Below are positions 50,007 through 62,535 of a DNA stretch of 64,000 bases, piece by piece. Origin of the DNA: Nymphaea colorata (Eukaryota; Streptophyta; Magnoliopsida; Nymphaeales; Nymphaeaceae); NCBI RefSeq assembly GCF_008831285.2, contig NC_045146.1, positions 17,787,149 through 17,851,148 on the forward strand. The letters run 5' to 3'. The notes beneath the pieces were generated by a model. The model had not been told where the DNA came from and did not search any database. It worked only from the letters and a program-made list of their open reading frames with translations. Position 1 is the stretch's first letter. The number at the start of each line of letters is the position of its first letter. Both the position numbers and the translations under genes were made by a program.

Positions 50007-50134
50007 ATGCAGCCGATAATCCCTCCGCCGGAGATCCCGAAAGATCCTGATCTTGAAGGGTTCCAGATTCACCGAGATTCAGACTATTATGAGTGGGATT
50101 CCGCGAGGTCAGCTCGCGGATTCATGAAAACCAG
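50007..50134 (+). other. Candidate first exon upstream of the RINGv gene
   Basis: An open frame starts with ATG (MQPIIPPPEIPKDPDLEGFQ...), runs 42 codons and ends at a good donor (CCAG|GTGAAT). Composition looks coding and GC content is higher than in the flanks. It ends in phase 2, whereas the RINGv exon at about 51,565 opens in phase 0 after TGTGCAG, so a direct join breaks frame. It may be a 5' UTR exon with an upstream ORF, the first exon of an unrecognised gene, or need an intermediate exon I cannot see. Confidence 0.35.
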
Positions 50135-50465
50135 GTGAATTTCATTGAACTTTGCATTGCGCGTGAATTCGGTCCATAAATTTTCATTAGTTTCCTCCTG
50201 AGCTGTGGTTAGATTCCCGTTTTCGGATGTCATGCTCATCGATCGCGCCGACCTCGATTTTCACGGGAAATTACAGAACGCGACCTCGATTTTCTGAGAA
50301 CGTGTTTTATTTATTCCTTCTACCTTTTCCCTGCTGGTGTTTTGTGTGGGCCAGGATAGAATAACGAGCTGGTTTAGGAAGTTCTGGAAATTCGCTATTT
50401 TTTATGGTTCCGATTGACAGAAAATTCAGATTTGGAGCTTTTTTTCGTTTGGTATTGGTGCAACA

Positions 50466-50480
50466 CCCCCCCCCCCCCCC
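50466..50480. repeat. Poly-C tract of 15 bases
   Basis: An uninterrupted C run sits in the intron or leader between the candidate exon and the RINGv coding exons. It is also a likely site of sequencing length error. Confidence 0.85.
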
Positions 50481-51589
50481 TCTCCTATGATCGAGAAAAT
50501 CAGTATTTCCCTTGGTGTTGTAGAGTTTCTAAATGAACATTGACGAATGGTAGTATGTAATTGAACGCATGTGAAAATTTACTGGCTTATGGACTTCACT
50601 TGTATGGCTGGCTACTATGAGCAAAACTGATGCCATTTGGATCATTGTTGAATTAGTTGGAACGTGGACGAACTCAATTGAGATGGGTAGCGCCTATCGG
50701 AGATCCCATTTCCAACTTCAAGAGAGTTCATATGTGGAGCCAGGTTCGCGAGTAATGATCTGTAGAATTATTGGATTCGAATTCAACCGAAGGTGCTAGC
50801 TGCAGCTGCTTGATGTAATCAGTAGAACTTGCACTTATGCATGACATTATTATTCATGTGAATGGTGTTTGAAGTTCGAACACTGTAACAAAATAACAGA
50901 CGATTCACAGTCGTGCTTTTCGTTGCACTTCAATGGAAAGATGGTCATATGTATAAAATTTCGTAGTTACTACATCACAGATATGTATTTTACCTGCCTT
51001 GTAATGCACTGTGAATTGCTGTTTGTCTCCTTCTCTGTCGTGAAATACTGTGTTAACTGTGAAGTTGAATATGATGAAGTTCCAATCAAACTTGGCTGCA
51101 GCTTTATAAGGTCACCTTTATGGGACTTGACTGTTTTACGACGTGACTGATTGGTCTACTCTTCTAATATGACCAAGAAGAAGTCCCACGGATCCAATTC
51201 AGGAGATAGTTTCAGATTTATTCAACTTGATCTTTGTTGCCTGAGCTGGCTTACAAACCCTTAAAATCGTATACATGCATTTCTTCAGTCTTCACATTTC
51301 TCTGGCCACTATCTCATCTTCTCTCCGCAAAGCTCAGTAGGATTTGAAGAGTTCTTTAAATTGTTTTAGACTTATTTAGGTGCAACATACAGGCGTTCTG
51401 CATGGCAAGAGCCTGCTGTTTGATGAAGTTGCAAGAAAGAAGAACATGTGCTAATTGGAAGTTTCCTGCTTGAACATTCTTAGTCTCTTTGCCCTCGTGA
51501 GTTTCTTAGACTTCATTTTAAGTGGTCAGTTTTATTCACCTTTTTTGCGAATGCTTGGTGTGCAGAATATTGATCAAGACGCCATTTCA

Positions 51590-54170
51590 ATGCAGTTGGC
51601 ATCAAATGACGATCAAGAAAAGTTACTTTCTACCAGGGAATCACCTGTGCCCATGCCTGATCCCATGTGTAGCTCCACTGTGCCCCAACATTGTGGTGAA
51701 ATTCGGTCGTCGGAGATGGAGACAGTTATCCACGTGGAACATGTCACGGGACAAATTTTTGATGATGATGATGAACAGAGCAATTTGATTTGCTCCGATC
51801 AACGACAGTGTCGGATTTGCCTAGATATTGGAGGTTCCTGATAAGAATTTATAGTTGTACTTTAATTCTGATCCATTACCATGTGAGAGAGCATTTCTCT
51901 TAGATAAGCTATAAACGATGCCCTCTGACCATCATGTTTTATTTCAAATAAAGCAATGATGTTTTCTATTTCCAGGCGAAGACCTCATTGCACCCTGCCA
52001 TTGCAGAGGCACACAGAAATATGTCCACAGATCTTGTCTTGATAATTGGAGGTCAACCAAGGTATTCAACTTTCCCTGACTTTTAACACATAATGATTTC
52101 TATTGCACCAATACTGCTCTTACACCTAATAGGTAGAGCCTTATTAAATACTCCTAACAGATGTTACTTGCTTGTTGTAATGACTCAATGTACTTTATTT
52201 TATTTACTTTCACCAGGAGGGGTTTGCTTTTGCACATTGTACTGAATGCAAGGCAACTTTCCCTTTACGTGCAAATGTGCCTCCACAACGCTGGTGGTTG
52301 AAGTTGAAGTTTCGTTTCCTTGTTGTCAGAGACCATGTTCTGATTTTTGTTATTGTTCAATTGGTAAGACTATTATATTCATTGTTTAAGTCAAATTATG
52401 GCTCAGCATGTGACATTTGACGCTTTTTACAATGATTACAATCTGGATGCACCTTGTCTGCTGGTTCAGTAATCATGTAAAAGGAAATTGAAATAGTTAT
52501 ACTGGTGTTTCAATTCTAGTAACAGAAAAACAGTTCAGTCTGGTAAATAAAGGATCTAATAAACATTATAATATGCAGAATGGAAAACAAAAATTGAAAG
52601 AACTAAAATTCATTGTTTTCTAGGTTCATCTGTGAATGTGCACACTGCAAAGTAATGTGAAGAATAGATGTCCACAAATGTATGTTTGACATAGTCTGTC
52701 ATAAGGATCACGGGCTTGTGTGAGTACTTTCATCTGGCTGCTGAGAGCCTAAGATAAGTCTTGTTTTAGATGTAGCGAATAATCTCAAGACATCTGGTTG
52801 TTGATAGTCATGCTATATTTTGCTATCAATCCATCTGGGAGAGTAGATTTATGGTTGCATATTTTGTTACGCAGAAGTTATTTAACATGCTCTTTTACTG
52901 TTCTGTTTGTGCTCCTTGTGGGCTATATATTGGGGATAACCGTATGAATATTAGCCTGACCATCTAAATGACTTTGGTAAACTATACATATGGCAGCATG
53001 AGAGGATTGTCGACCATGATAAATGATGGCAATAATAAGCTTTTCACCATTTTCGCCATATTGTCTGTTTTGTTCAATTTATTTACCAAGCTTGAAAAGT
53101 GTCCAATATTCTGTTAGCTAATATTTTTGTGGATAAGATCAAATAATATGTTAAGAAAAGCCTGGATGTGTACATGTGCATATGTAACTAAACGCATAGT
53201 GATTGCTTTCTTCAAAAACTGTCATTCTTTTTTTGTTTTTTTTTTGTCTTTTGTGTTTTGTATTTGTGGATGTATTTTATTTAATACTGATGGCTTCCTG
53301 ATATGAATGTGAAATGTTATGGTCGTAGGTTGTGGCTTTCTTTAGCATGCTGGTCTACAAGTTCTATGGTGCAGAACTTCGTGAAATGTTTGGTTATGAA
53401 CAGAACCATGTTGCTTTTTATATTCTGGCAGGTAAACTCATATTTAATGCAGCATAATACTGCTTGTCCTTATCCATGTCTCTCTAATTCATGCTTCCCC
53501 TGCTTGAGAGTGCCTGTGATTTTTTGTCTGCTCCTATGCATTTCCATTTTGTGGATGTTAGTGAAGTTCCAGTTGTTATCAGTCATTTGGCATTGTAGAT
53601 GACATCCTTCTGAATAGCATGAGCAGATGGTAACTTTTCTTAAAAATGGGCTGCATATTATGTAATTAACGCTTGTTTAGGAAGTGATAAAATTCGCATC
53701 ACATTTTGGAATGCAGAATATGAAAAAAAAAAAAGTGGCCAATTTCGTGTTTAGTTTTGTGCAAAATTGTTGTGTAGAGTCTGGAGACACCATATGTTAC
53801 AATGAAATATTGGAGCTATTTTTCATGGTAGTATTATTAATCATCCTTTTCTGTATCCTAACTTTTTTCTTTATTTGTGTTGTCTAGCTGTGTCTATCAT
53901 CATGGTTGGGTTGCTTTATGGATTTTTCATAGCCATGATATGTGGGCATAAGATCACTGAGCGCCATTACCATGTTCTTGCCAAACAAGAGCTAACAAAG
54001 GTTAGGCGTCACTTGCCTTAAGCATGCATGAGTTGTTGCTTTGAGACTGAATTCTGATGCCAATCCTAAAACATCAGGAATATGTGGTTGAAAGCCGGGA
54101 AGACAATAAAGATCCTCCTGAACTTGACTCTGCACATGTGACAGAGCTAAGGACGTTAGGCCTTTACTGA
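51590..54170 (+). CDS. RINGv (MARCH-like) membrane E3 ubiquitin ligase (6 coding exons)
   Basis: Exons are 51590-51833, 51976-52061, 52217-52363, 53329-53431, 53888-54000 and 54078-54170, giving 261 residues from the ATG of MQLASNDDQEKLLS. The C4HC3 RING-variant finger is complete: Cys74, Cys77, Cys89, Cys91, His99, Cys102, Cys118 and Cys121, with CRICLDIGGEDLIAPCHC and the Trp in LDNWRSTK. Two membrane segments follow at about 146-169 (VLIFVIVQLVVAFFSMLV) and 188-212 (YILAAVSIIMVGLLYGFFIA). The tail ends ELRTLGLY. Such proteins transfer ubiquitin to membrane or ER substrates; the target here is unknown. The frame is open upstream of the chosen ATG through a possible acceptor (TGTGCAG at about 51,558-51,564), so the start could be further 5' if an upstream exon joins. 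The first donor (GAG|GTTCCT) is weak but the only one restoring the finger. Confidence 0.88.
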
Positions 54171-55380
54171 ACGGAAGACGTTTTGCAGCCAACTTTTGGT
54201 ACGCTGTCAATATCTCCCACTTTGTTATTGTATTTCTGGAGCAAATTTAAGAATTTTGTATTAGTTAGTGCATTTAGAAGTTTGCAAGTCGGTACCTTGT
54301 TGAACTTAGATGAATCTGTCATCAGAAACATAAAATTAACTGGAAGTGCTTGTTTAAGCAAACATGCTAAAGCAAAGATTTGAAACAGAGGTGCCATCAG
54401 TTTCTGATATGTTTTCGTGCTCAAGGTTGCTTGAGTGTTTACACTTGTTTACAGGAGAAGCTTTTCCATAGCAGCATGATTATGCCCATGCAGAAATTCA
54501 ATCCGGGACCAGTTCTTTTGGTTACTTTCAAGATGGCAGCAGGCCCTGAAGACTTCAAGAGATGCACAGTTTTCCTTGCAAATCTTGGTTGGGTGTTTTA
54601 TAAATTTTCTTTCGTTCTTTTATATAGTTACGATATACATTAGCAATAGAAATTTGTTCTGTAAATACCTGTGCCAGCAAAAGGTAAATATTAGTGGACT
54701 GGTAGATGAACACAGCCGTCGGGCGATATTCATTTCTGAAGATGTCGAAGACATGTCTCTGTATCCAGTTCCTTCAGTGCTCGAGAAAAATTGATACCAA
54801 AAAATTGATTTTTTTTTTTCACATACAATTTCCAATTTTGTGATGCTAAAGTTGCAGAATTGATGTCACCAGAATTTATGCCTAAGGATCCTGTAGTCCG
54901 CACCTCTGTAACGTATGCTAAACATGGTTTACAGAGTTGACATGGGCAGGCTAATAACAGATGGTACTCAGATTCAGATTCTGGCATAGGTTTTCTGTTA
55001 CTGAATCCAGTGAATAGCCAAATTTGATTGCCATTTGAATCTCAATGCATGTGAATGTCTGGATATTTATTTTGGATTGTGTAGATGGAACTGTGACGTC
55101 CGATGTCAGTCAGATTAAGTAATATTCGATTTTGAACCAGATAATATATGTCGACGTCCCTAATGTGTCTCTGTCGCTCGACGTGCATGACCATGTGTGA
55201 CCAGAACATGAAACCATCTTTCTTTCGAATAAAAGAAAGACTGTTTATAAAAGTTAGCTGAGTGAGCAGAGGCTCGATGTTGTTCACTATAAGTTCATAT
55301 GCCAAAGGTGCGGCTACAAACTCGTAAAAGTCGTTGATATTTGGGTATCGTCGAACCAAATTCTTCCATGCTTTGAAGAA
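54171..55380. other. Sequence downstream of the RINGv gene
   Basis: The first several hundred bases are probably the 3' UTR. Open frames on both strands show no family signature and no splice pattern. Confidence 0.45.
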
Positions 55381-55383
55381 AGG

Positions 55384-55805
55384 TTTGATTCGACATATGT
55401 TAGCAGATGAAATCAATTAATGTCAGAGTAGGGTTGAATCTGATATTGTACTTTGTCGATGAGCAGTAACGTACCAGCTGATAATAGCTGTCAGTGTTGG
55501 GTAGGCTTGAATAGTTGATTTCTGGCCCATTCTGAGCAAACTCTCACGTCCCTTAACCATTGAAAAGAGTTTGACTCGATGTACATTAGAAGGTGAAATC
55601 AATTGATATTGGGGCAGGGATGAGATAGATCTTCTATTGTGTGAACAAGCGTTGATTGGACCAAGCTGATAACATCGATCAATGCTGGGTGAGGTTGATA
55701 CAAGATCCTGTATTGTTGTATGAGCTGATAAACCAAGTGACACTGGGATAAGATTGAACATGGTCCTGTGTTTGCAGTAATTGATCGGACCATTAGTGGA
55801 TTTCA
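55384..55805. repeat. Diverged tandem repeats
   Basis: TTTGATTCGACATATGTTAG at 55,384 returns as TTTGACTCGATGTACATTAG at 55,570, a period of 186 bases, with further shared phrases such as GATGAAATCAATT/GGTGAAATCAATT. Within the units a shorter motif, AGCTGATAA then (G/A)(T/C)(G/A)(T/C)TGGG, recurs three times near 55,480, 55,665 and 55,725. The open minus-strand frames across it are probably by-products. Confidence 0.6.
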
Positions 55806-56173
55806 ATTGAAAGAAATGGCAGAGATGTGTCTTAAAGTGGTAGGCAAATAAATTGGTGTCAGACTGAACGTAGCTATTAATGTTCTGATTGTTTTCAAAA
55901 TTCCCTGATTGGAATCGGAGTAGACTATGAATATCAAATCAAGTTTCAATTTAAGTAACCAGTTTCAAGGTTGGAATTTGCCAGACCAAATAAACAACTC
56001 TGTTAGGAGAATAAATTTGATATCCAATCAAATTGGAATTTACTTCTTTTCAAATCTAGTTTTTCTATAAATTCTAAAGGGTCCATGGGACAACTTTTAG
56101 CATTGTTTCATAGTAAAATTTGAAGTTTAAAAAAATCTAAGGAGTTAAGATGGAAACAGTAGTGGTTCTACCA

Positions 56174-56443
56174 GTGGCGAAGTCAACAATTTCTGGCTAA
56201 TAGGCACTGTTATTTTAAATTTTAAATCTGAAGGGGTATTCTTCAATACCAGTCCTCGAATCTTGGACATTCTGTAGTGTCATCTTCTAGTACCACCACA
56301 ACCCCAGGGAACAATTGGTGTTTGAAGGACATTCATATGTGAACTGAAAAATAAAGAAGTACCAATATGTAAGTAAAGTAAAATTTATGGGCTGATGGAG
56401 CCAATTGCTCCCAACAGCCACAATGTGCTTCCGCTACTGTGTT
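56174..56443. mobile_element. Probable hAT-like MITE within copy A
   Basis: The left end CAGTGGCGAAGTCAA and the reverse-complemented right end CAGTAGCGGAAGC resemble each other and the 146-bp element downstream. The flanking octamers match at only 5 of 8. A corresponding segment exists in copy B. Confidence 0.4.
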
Positions 56444-56723
56444 TCACTATCAATCAACAAATGGAAGAGTTTTACTATGATCGGCTTTTTTGTAGATTTT
56501 TCAATCTTATCACATATTGAAAGTAGTCGTGTTTAGAATATTCAATGCAAATAGGGTTTTTAAATGGATTGGTGTCACCTATGCCCGTCACTAATACCCA
56601 TGAAAATGACAATCAAGTCCCACACCGACCGCATCGGTTTTTAGTGACGTCCACGGTAAAGAAACACTTTTGTCACTACTACTCCGTGGCTATTTACTGA
56701 TGACCAAACAACTTGCTAGTGAC

Positions 56724-56869
56724 CAGTGGCGAAGGCAAGTGTAGGCTGGTGTGGGTATTTTTTTCATTGATACTTCTTCAATTTTTATTTATTTATATAT
56801 GAATGCCTTTTAAAGTTTAAAAATCTAACAGCCAGTGTCACTTAACTAGAATTTCTGGCTCCGCCACTG
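56724..56869. mobile_element. hAT-like MITE, 146 bp, with 8-bp target duplication
   Basis: The ends are CAGTGGCGAAGGCA and, reverse-complemented, CAGTGGCGGAGCCA. The flanking octamers 56716-56723 (CTAGTGAC) and 56870-56877 (CTAGTGAG) agree at 7 of 8. The same element lies at about 59,143-59,278 in copy B, so it inserted before the duplication. Confidence 0.7.
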
Positions 56870-57729
56870 CTAGTGAGGGACAACATTTCCTAAGAAACAT
56901 AGTAGTTATCCGGTTAACTAAGGTGAGTCTATTACCTAGATTTTCCTCTTTTAACAACCACAAAGATCAAATCTGTTGTGACATACTTGCTGTTTGGTTT
57001 CCAAGAGAAAGGGTTTGTTTGCTTCGACATAAAATGACAGACGAAATGCTCAGCTGAAAGGAAATTAAGTTTCATTTTCCCCACTATTAAGTGAAACAAA
57101 CATCAAAATAGGGGACTGAGAAAATTTTGAAGTGGAGGGCGGGGGGACTGATCAAAGTTTTTCTCACCTCCACCCAGTTTTGAAGGGAAAGTCAGTAGGG
57201 TCAAAATTCTAAAGGGGGCATGAGACAACTTTCAGTAATTTTACATGTAAAATTTGAATTCTAAAAAATCTAAGGGAGCCAAGATGGTGGCAAAGTCAAA
57301 AGTTTCTGGCTAAGGAGAACTGTTATTTTAAATTCAAATATAAAGGGGCACTCTTTGATATAAACGGACACCTCAGATTTTAAAAAAATAAAAAAATACA
57401 TGTAAATTATATAAATTTTAGTTTAACCTATATAATTTGAAAAAAAAAATTATATGTCTTAACATTTTTGAACATTTAGTTTTGTCCCTACAATGAAAAA
57501 TTCCTAGCTGCGCCCCTGATTCCTCGAATTTTGGACATTCTGGGGTATACCACCACAATGCAAGGGGACAACTATTATTTGAGGAGGCACTTAAGTAAAA
57601 AATAATAAAGTACCAATATGTAAATAAGGTAAATTTTATGGGCTGGTGTAGAAAATTTCTCCCAACAGCTACAAAAACTACTTCCGCTAATGCGTTTCAC
57701 ATTGGATCAACAATTGGAAGTGCTTATTT

Positions 57730-58760
57730 GGCATTCTACATAGACGGTAGGAGAAGATACAGGTGATCAAATGATTGAATTTGAGGCAATAATCCTAGCT
57801 TGCCCCCGGTGACATACAAATATAAGTTGTCTTAAAGGGGTTTGACGCACGGACTGGTCACTGGTTCGAGTGGTATGGGTGTCAACCTCCCTTCTACAAA
57901 TGTGATGGGACCATGGAGTCAATAAGTTTAGACTTACTTTATCAATTAAATATATTTAAACAGTAGGTCTCACTCACTTTTCTTGTTTCTGCTAAATATA
58001 GCAAAACTTGTTTAAAATATGACAAAGGGGATGTTAACCAATCAAATGCCAAACCCAATTTGATTAATATTTTCGACGCCAAGCAAGCCTAGCCAGTCGG
58101 CAGCTCACGGCCAGGAAATAATGTACATTTTCCAAGAAAATGGGTTATCACATTATAATGCAAATTAAAACATATAAAGTCAATGGACTTTAGAGGATAT
58201 TCAATTAATGGTGTGCAGGTCTGACAAGTTAAGTGAGACGTTGGACTTTAGTGGTGATGATATGATGGGGAAAGTTGCTTTTCTTTGCTACTGTGTATGG
58301 TCTTTGCCACTATTTGCAATTCAAACATGTAGTATCCACTTGAATCCTTACCATTTGTGGTAGGAGCAAGATAAACTTCCTTGTACCTAATGAGACTTTT
58401 GAAACCAAATCACATCTCAAGCTTGCTTTAAAACACAAAACCGTTAGAAATTTTCCTCAATGATAAACCCCTAAAAATTCGAGCGATAATAAATCAAATT
58501 TCATGAGAAAATCACAAGGAAATCATTTCCATTCTGGAAAATAAGAAAAGTAAAAAAAATATATATATATTATTCCCGTCAAAGCAACAATGTGATCGCA
58601 TTTATGTCCTTTCGCCCAACATTCAAACGTGGACCGTCATTCCATGCCATGGAGTGGTTTGGTGTAAAAGTCATCTCATTAACTCAAGGTTTGAAAAGTA
58701 AAATTTCAAAAGTTAAAGGTTCATTTGTAAATGAATGAAAAGTTGACCAGTTTTTTTTTT
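57730..58760. other. Sequence interrupting copy B of the tandem duplication
   Basis: About 1 kb with no counterpart in copy A. Near 57,839-57,890 it contains GGTTCGAGTGG, which resembles a tRNA-type B box, but no clear A box or SINE tail. No coding region is supported. A poly-T run near 58,750-58,768 marks the return to shared sequence. Confidence 0.5.
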
Positions 58761-59689
58761 TTTTTTTTGTAGATTTTCCATGATCTTATCACATTAAAAA
58801 AAATGATGGTATTTGAAGTGTCCACTATCTGTCACAAGTTGAACCAGGATAGAAGTGGCACTCCAAGGTACCAAAGAAGACCATATAGTTTAAATAGACA
58901 AAAGAATTGGGTGGGAGCTGAATGGTACCATAAAATATTATGATGAAATACTCTTCTTATTCACCCAAAAATAAGATTTTTAAATGGATTGATGTCATTC
59001 ATGCCCGTCACTAATACCCATGAAAATGACAATCAAGTCCTATACTCGTCTCATCGGTTTTTAGTGACGTCTTAAGTGATGAATCATATTGTCACTACTA
59101 CTCTATCATTATTTACTGATGACCAAACAACTTGTTAGTGAGCAGTGGGAAGGCAAATGCAGGCTGGTGTGGGTATTTCTTCATGGATACCTGCTCAACT
59201 TTTATTTATTTGTACATAAATGTCTCTAAAAATTCAATAGTTAATACCCCTTAGTTAGAATTTTTTGGCTCCACCACTATTAATAAGCGACAACAACAAC
59301 ATACTGATCGCGCTTATGGGCATATTTAACGTGTGCCACTCGCCTAGATTTTCATCTTTTAACAACCATAATGATCAAATCTGCTTGATCAAATCTTTTA
59401 AAACGAAAGATGAAATGCTCAGTTGAAAGGAAATTAAGTTTGATTTTCCCACAATTAAACGAAGCAAACATCAAAATAAGGGGCTGAGCATATTCTGTGG
59501 TGATCAAAATCTTTCCCTCCTCCATTCAATTTCCCCTATGGAATTTTATAACTGTCATAAATGCCACCAATAATAAACTATTACTGACACAATCCTGCCC
59601 GTTAAAAATACTTTGACGTTTTCGCCTCTTCCTTTTGATGCAAAGATAGCGTCAGTAATAAGCATCTTCAACGACGGATGCACAGTGAA

Positions 59690-62534
59690 TCATGAATGAC
59701 AGACATATCTTCCCAAAATCAATAATCAATCGTTTCTGGAACACAATGCCGAGAAAATATTATTTTTCTGCAACACATATGTACAGTTGCATTTTATTTT
59801 ATCTTGCAAGCCAACCGATCCTGCGTGTGCTTTATGGTTGCTCAGTGTACAAAATGATGCAACATATAGTAGTAATACATGTTGGCACCAGATTTACCAT
59901 TTTCTCTTTTTAATTATCAGTTTTACGTTTGATTAATTCGTATTAGCTTTCTTAACCATACCAAACGACATTATTATTCATTTTCAGCTATAACCTTTAG
60001 TCGTCGCTGCAAAATTTATCTAAAAAGGTAAACATAAATTTGTTTATATGAACGTTGAGTAGGGTTACATACAAGCTGAGTCGAGCTGCGTAGAACAGGT
60101 TGGAGCTTGATTCGCTTGACTAGTTTAACTCATTTAATTAATTCAACTATGATGAACTGGTTTTATATAGTTGAACTTAGCCAAGTTTAAAGGAGTTGAG
60201 TTCTTACAACTCAAACTCGACTCATTTAACATTTCTAATATAATTTTAGACTGAAGATCAACTCATCCTTCTCTTTTTTACTAGTTGGGTCGAGCCCGAA
60301 TTGACTCGACTCATTGTGCAGCCCTACAGTTACGTAACTCAGTGGATGTTACATAAAAGTTAAGCGTTCGGTTGCTGTCTATTCCTTAAGTGAGTACTTG
60401 AAAATTGAAATTCTCTCCAAAGAATAATTAACGTGAAACCTTTGAAAACGATTTGAGTCGATCTGCCACTGGGAACCAAAAAAATAATATTTATGCCCCA
60501 ATTTTTTTTGTTAATGCGTTAAATAAAAACCATGGTGGTGATTAAAACAGTAAATGACAAAATTTAATCTTTAAATAAGACGAAGAAAACGTTTCGAGAG
60601 TGGCACTACAGATTTGGCGATAATAAAAAACACTTAACTTTTCAGTACTATGAAAAGTACACTCTGATCCAAGAAACCATGCACCATTCCTAGAATCCAT
60701 TTGCCATCCTTGTAAACTACAGCCGATTCACATATTCAGCTGAATCTGGTCTGAATTGGTTTAAAATGTTATAATTTTGACAAAAATAAAAATACATAAA
60801 AGTTAAGTGAACATAAAAAATCGTTAAAATATGTTTTTCTTTTTTTTTAAAAAAAAAAAAAAAGTTAAAAGCTGGAGACGGAACACCCATAAATGAGCTA
60901 CGCTACTTGATTCAAATCCAATTATGATAACATTGATGGAGAGTGAACTTGAGAAGGATGAAAAAAGAAAAAGAAGAAATTCAAAAGAGCCTTCATCTTT
61001 TCTTTTTTTTTTTTCGGCCGAAGACCTCAATTTTCAACAAGGAAAACTTATGGATATGCCGTAGAAAAACATCCGGTCGGTCCACCTCAGGACAAATACA
61101 AATTGAGACGACCGAGGCGTTGGTGAATTATTAATAGGTTTGGTGAGACTTGAAAAGGAGACATTAGATATGGGTTTTATTTTTTTATTATTTTTTTCTT
61201 TTTTGGTGGCTTCGACATCATAATTGAAAAACCGGTGACTACTTGGACTGGATGAAGATTTGATAATTGGCTCAGAGAATTGACTCGACAACTTAAGCCA
61301 TAAATTTTATAGTGCATTTTTTATATAAATAGATGAACAAGGTGAGCTTATCAAGATTTCATGTTTGATTTTTTTTTTTGTTAACCGAAAGTGAATAACA
61401 TATAACATGAGTACTTGTGTATATTTAGTAAAAGCTATGACATTTTACAATTAAATAAATAACAATTTTCAGTTTTAAGTAATGCACAACAAAAAAAGCC
61501 CTATTTCGTGATCATATAAATGGACGATCCTAAGTGCTTTGGAATGGAGAGTTTGTCAACTATGTCAAGTTATTTTACCTTATTTTAAACTAGTCCAAAA
61601 GTATAAACAAATCACCTTTTTATATTGAAAAATAGTAATATCAAAGCTGCACATAGATATATACCCATCAGAAGGCTGTGTGAAAACTTGATTAAAAACA
61701 TATATAACATAAGAATTCGGTTTCATCCTCTAATAATATCAAAATATAGATGATGCGATCCCTTCTATCCACGACGACCAGCATCATTGGCAAAAATAGT
61801 TTGCTCCTGCGATATCCTTTTTATATAGTAACGGATACTTCAGCAAAAATCAGTTCAGTATGTGAAGATATTGAAGAAAAAATGGAAAGAGATGCTGACG
61901 TGAAATATCATGTTTGGAGTTCCGGAGACGCCTTTCTCAGGAAGTCATCAATATAAAATATTGCAAGCAGTATTTTCAATCTGCAGATTCAGACAAATCA
62001 GACCTCAATGATTGCAGGTGGGGCCTTACACGAGTTGAGCCAATTCTAGCCTGAGCTTGAGCTGAGGCGAGCTTCATACAACAAGTTCAAGATCAACTTA
62101 ACAGTTGTTTAACTTGTTTTTGTTAAACATGTTTCATATCAAGTTGTATGCTTCTTAAGGAAGCATCAAGCGAGCAGCTCACACGATTCAACGTATAACA
62201 AGATTGTTTAACATCTGGAAAAGGATTGATGTTATTAGAATTTAGTGAGCTCCCACCGAAGACCTTTGCTGGGACAACGTCAATTCAGGTAAGAGAATGA
62301 TAAAGTCTAGAATTTATACATCATTGACAATGTAAAGGTAGTTCTGAAATGTTTGAATACATGAAGTCAAACCAGAGCAAATTCTTATGCTGTTTCCGTA
62401 GTGCAAGTTGGTGCTCCAAGGTGATAAGAGATAGGGAACGCAATGAACAGTGAAAACCTTCAAAAATCTCTCCGGCCCCATCTCCCTCTCCGTGAAGCTT
62501 ATCCCTGTGTGCCTACTAGTCATCTCCGAAAAGT

Positions 62535-62535
<1 letters not shown>
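59690..62535. other. Gene-poor stretch before the NBS-LRR gene
   Basis: Apart from the inverted-repeat element at 60,060-60,326 and a related fragment near 62,030-62,200 (GCTTGAGCTGAGGCGAGC), the sequence is AT-rich with poly-A/T runs near 60,840 and 61,000. No coding region is supported. The right end should contain the NBS-LRR promoter. Confidence 0.45.
60060..60326. mobile_element. Inverted-repeat element of the GAGTCGAG family
   Basis: The left end TAGGGTTACATACAAG(CT)GAGTCGAG and the reverse-complemented right end TAGGGCTGCACAATGAGTCGAG are clearly related. The interior repeats CAACTCAAACTCGACTCA-type motifs. The flanking octamers match at only 4 of 8, so no target duplication is claimed. 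Confidence 0.55.

Larger units (their letters stand above)
56069..59535. repeat. Interrupted tandem duplication of a unit of about 1.1 kb
   Basis: Copy A (about 56,069-57,185) and copy B (from about 57,204) share the same order of landmarks: ATTCTAAAGGG, ATTTCTGGCTAA/GTTTCTGGCTAA, TTGGACATTCTG, AGTACCAATATGTAA and CTTCCGCTA. In copy A this continues directly to TTTTTAAATGGATTGGTGTC, GTCACTAATACCCATG, AAATGACAATCAAGTCC and GAAATGCTCAGCTGAAAGG. In copy B the second half resumes only after about 58,760 and ends near 59,535. It is split by about 1.0 kb of unrelated sequence (57,730-58,760) plus smaller differences near 57,350-57,520 and 58,850-58,970. Motifs GTCACTA and TTTTTAGTGACGTC recur inside each copy. 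Confidence 0.75.

Noticed and set aside
55042-55806. Two minus-strand frames of about 125 codons
   Set aside because: They cross diverged DNA repeats, have low-complexity composition, no recognisable domain and no splice context.
57839-57890. Possible tRNA-derived SINE (GGTTCGAGTGG resembling a B box)
   Set aside because: I could not find an A box at the right spacing, a 3' tail repeat or a target duplication.
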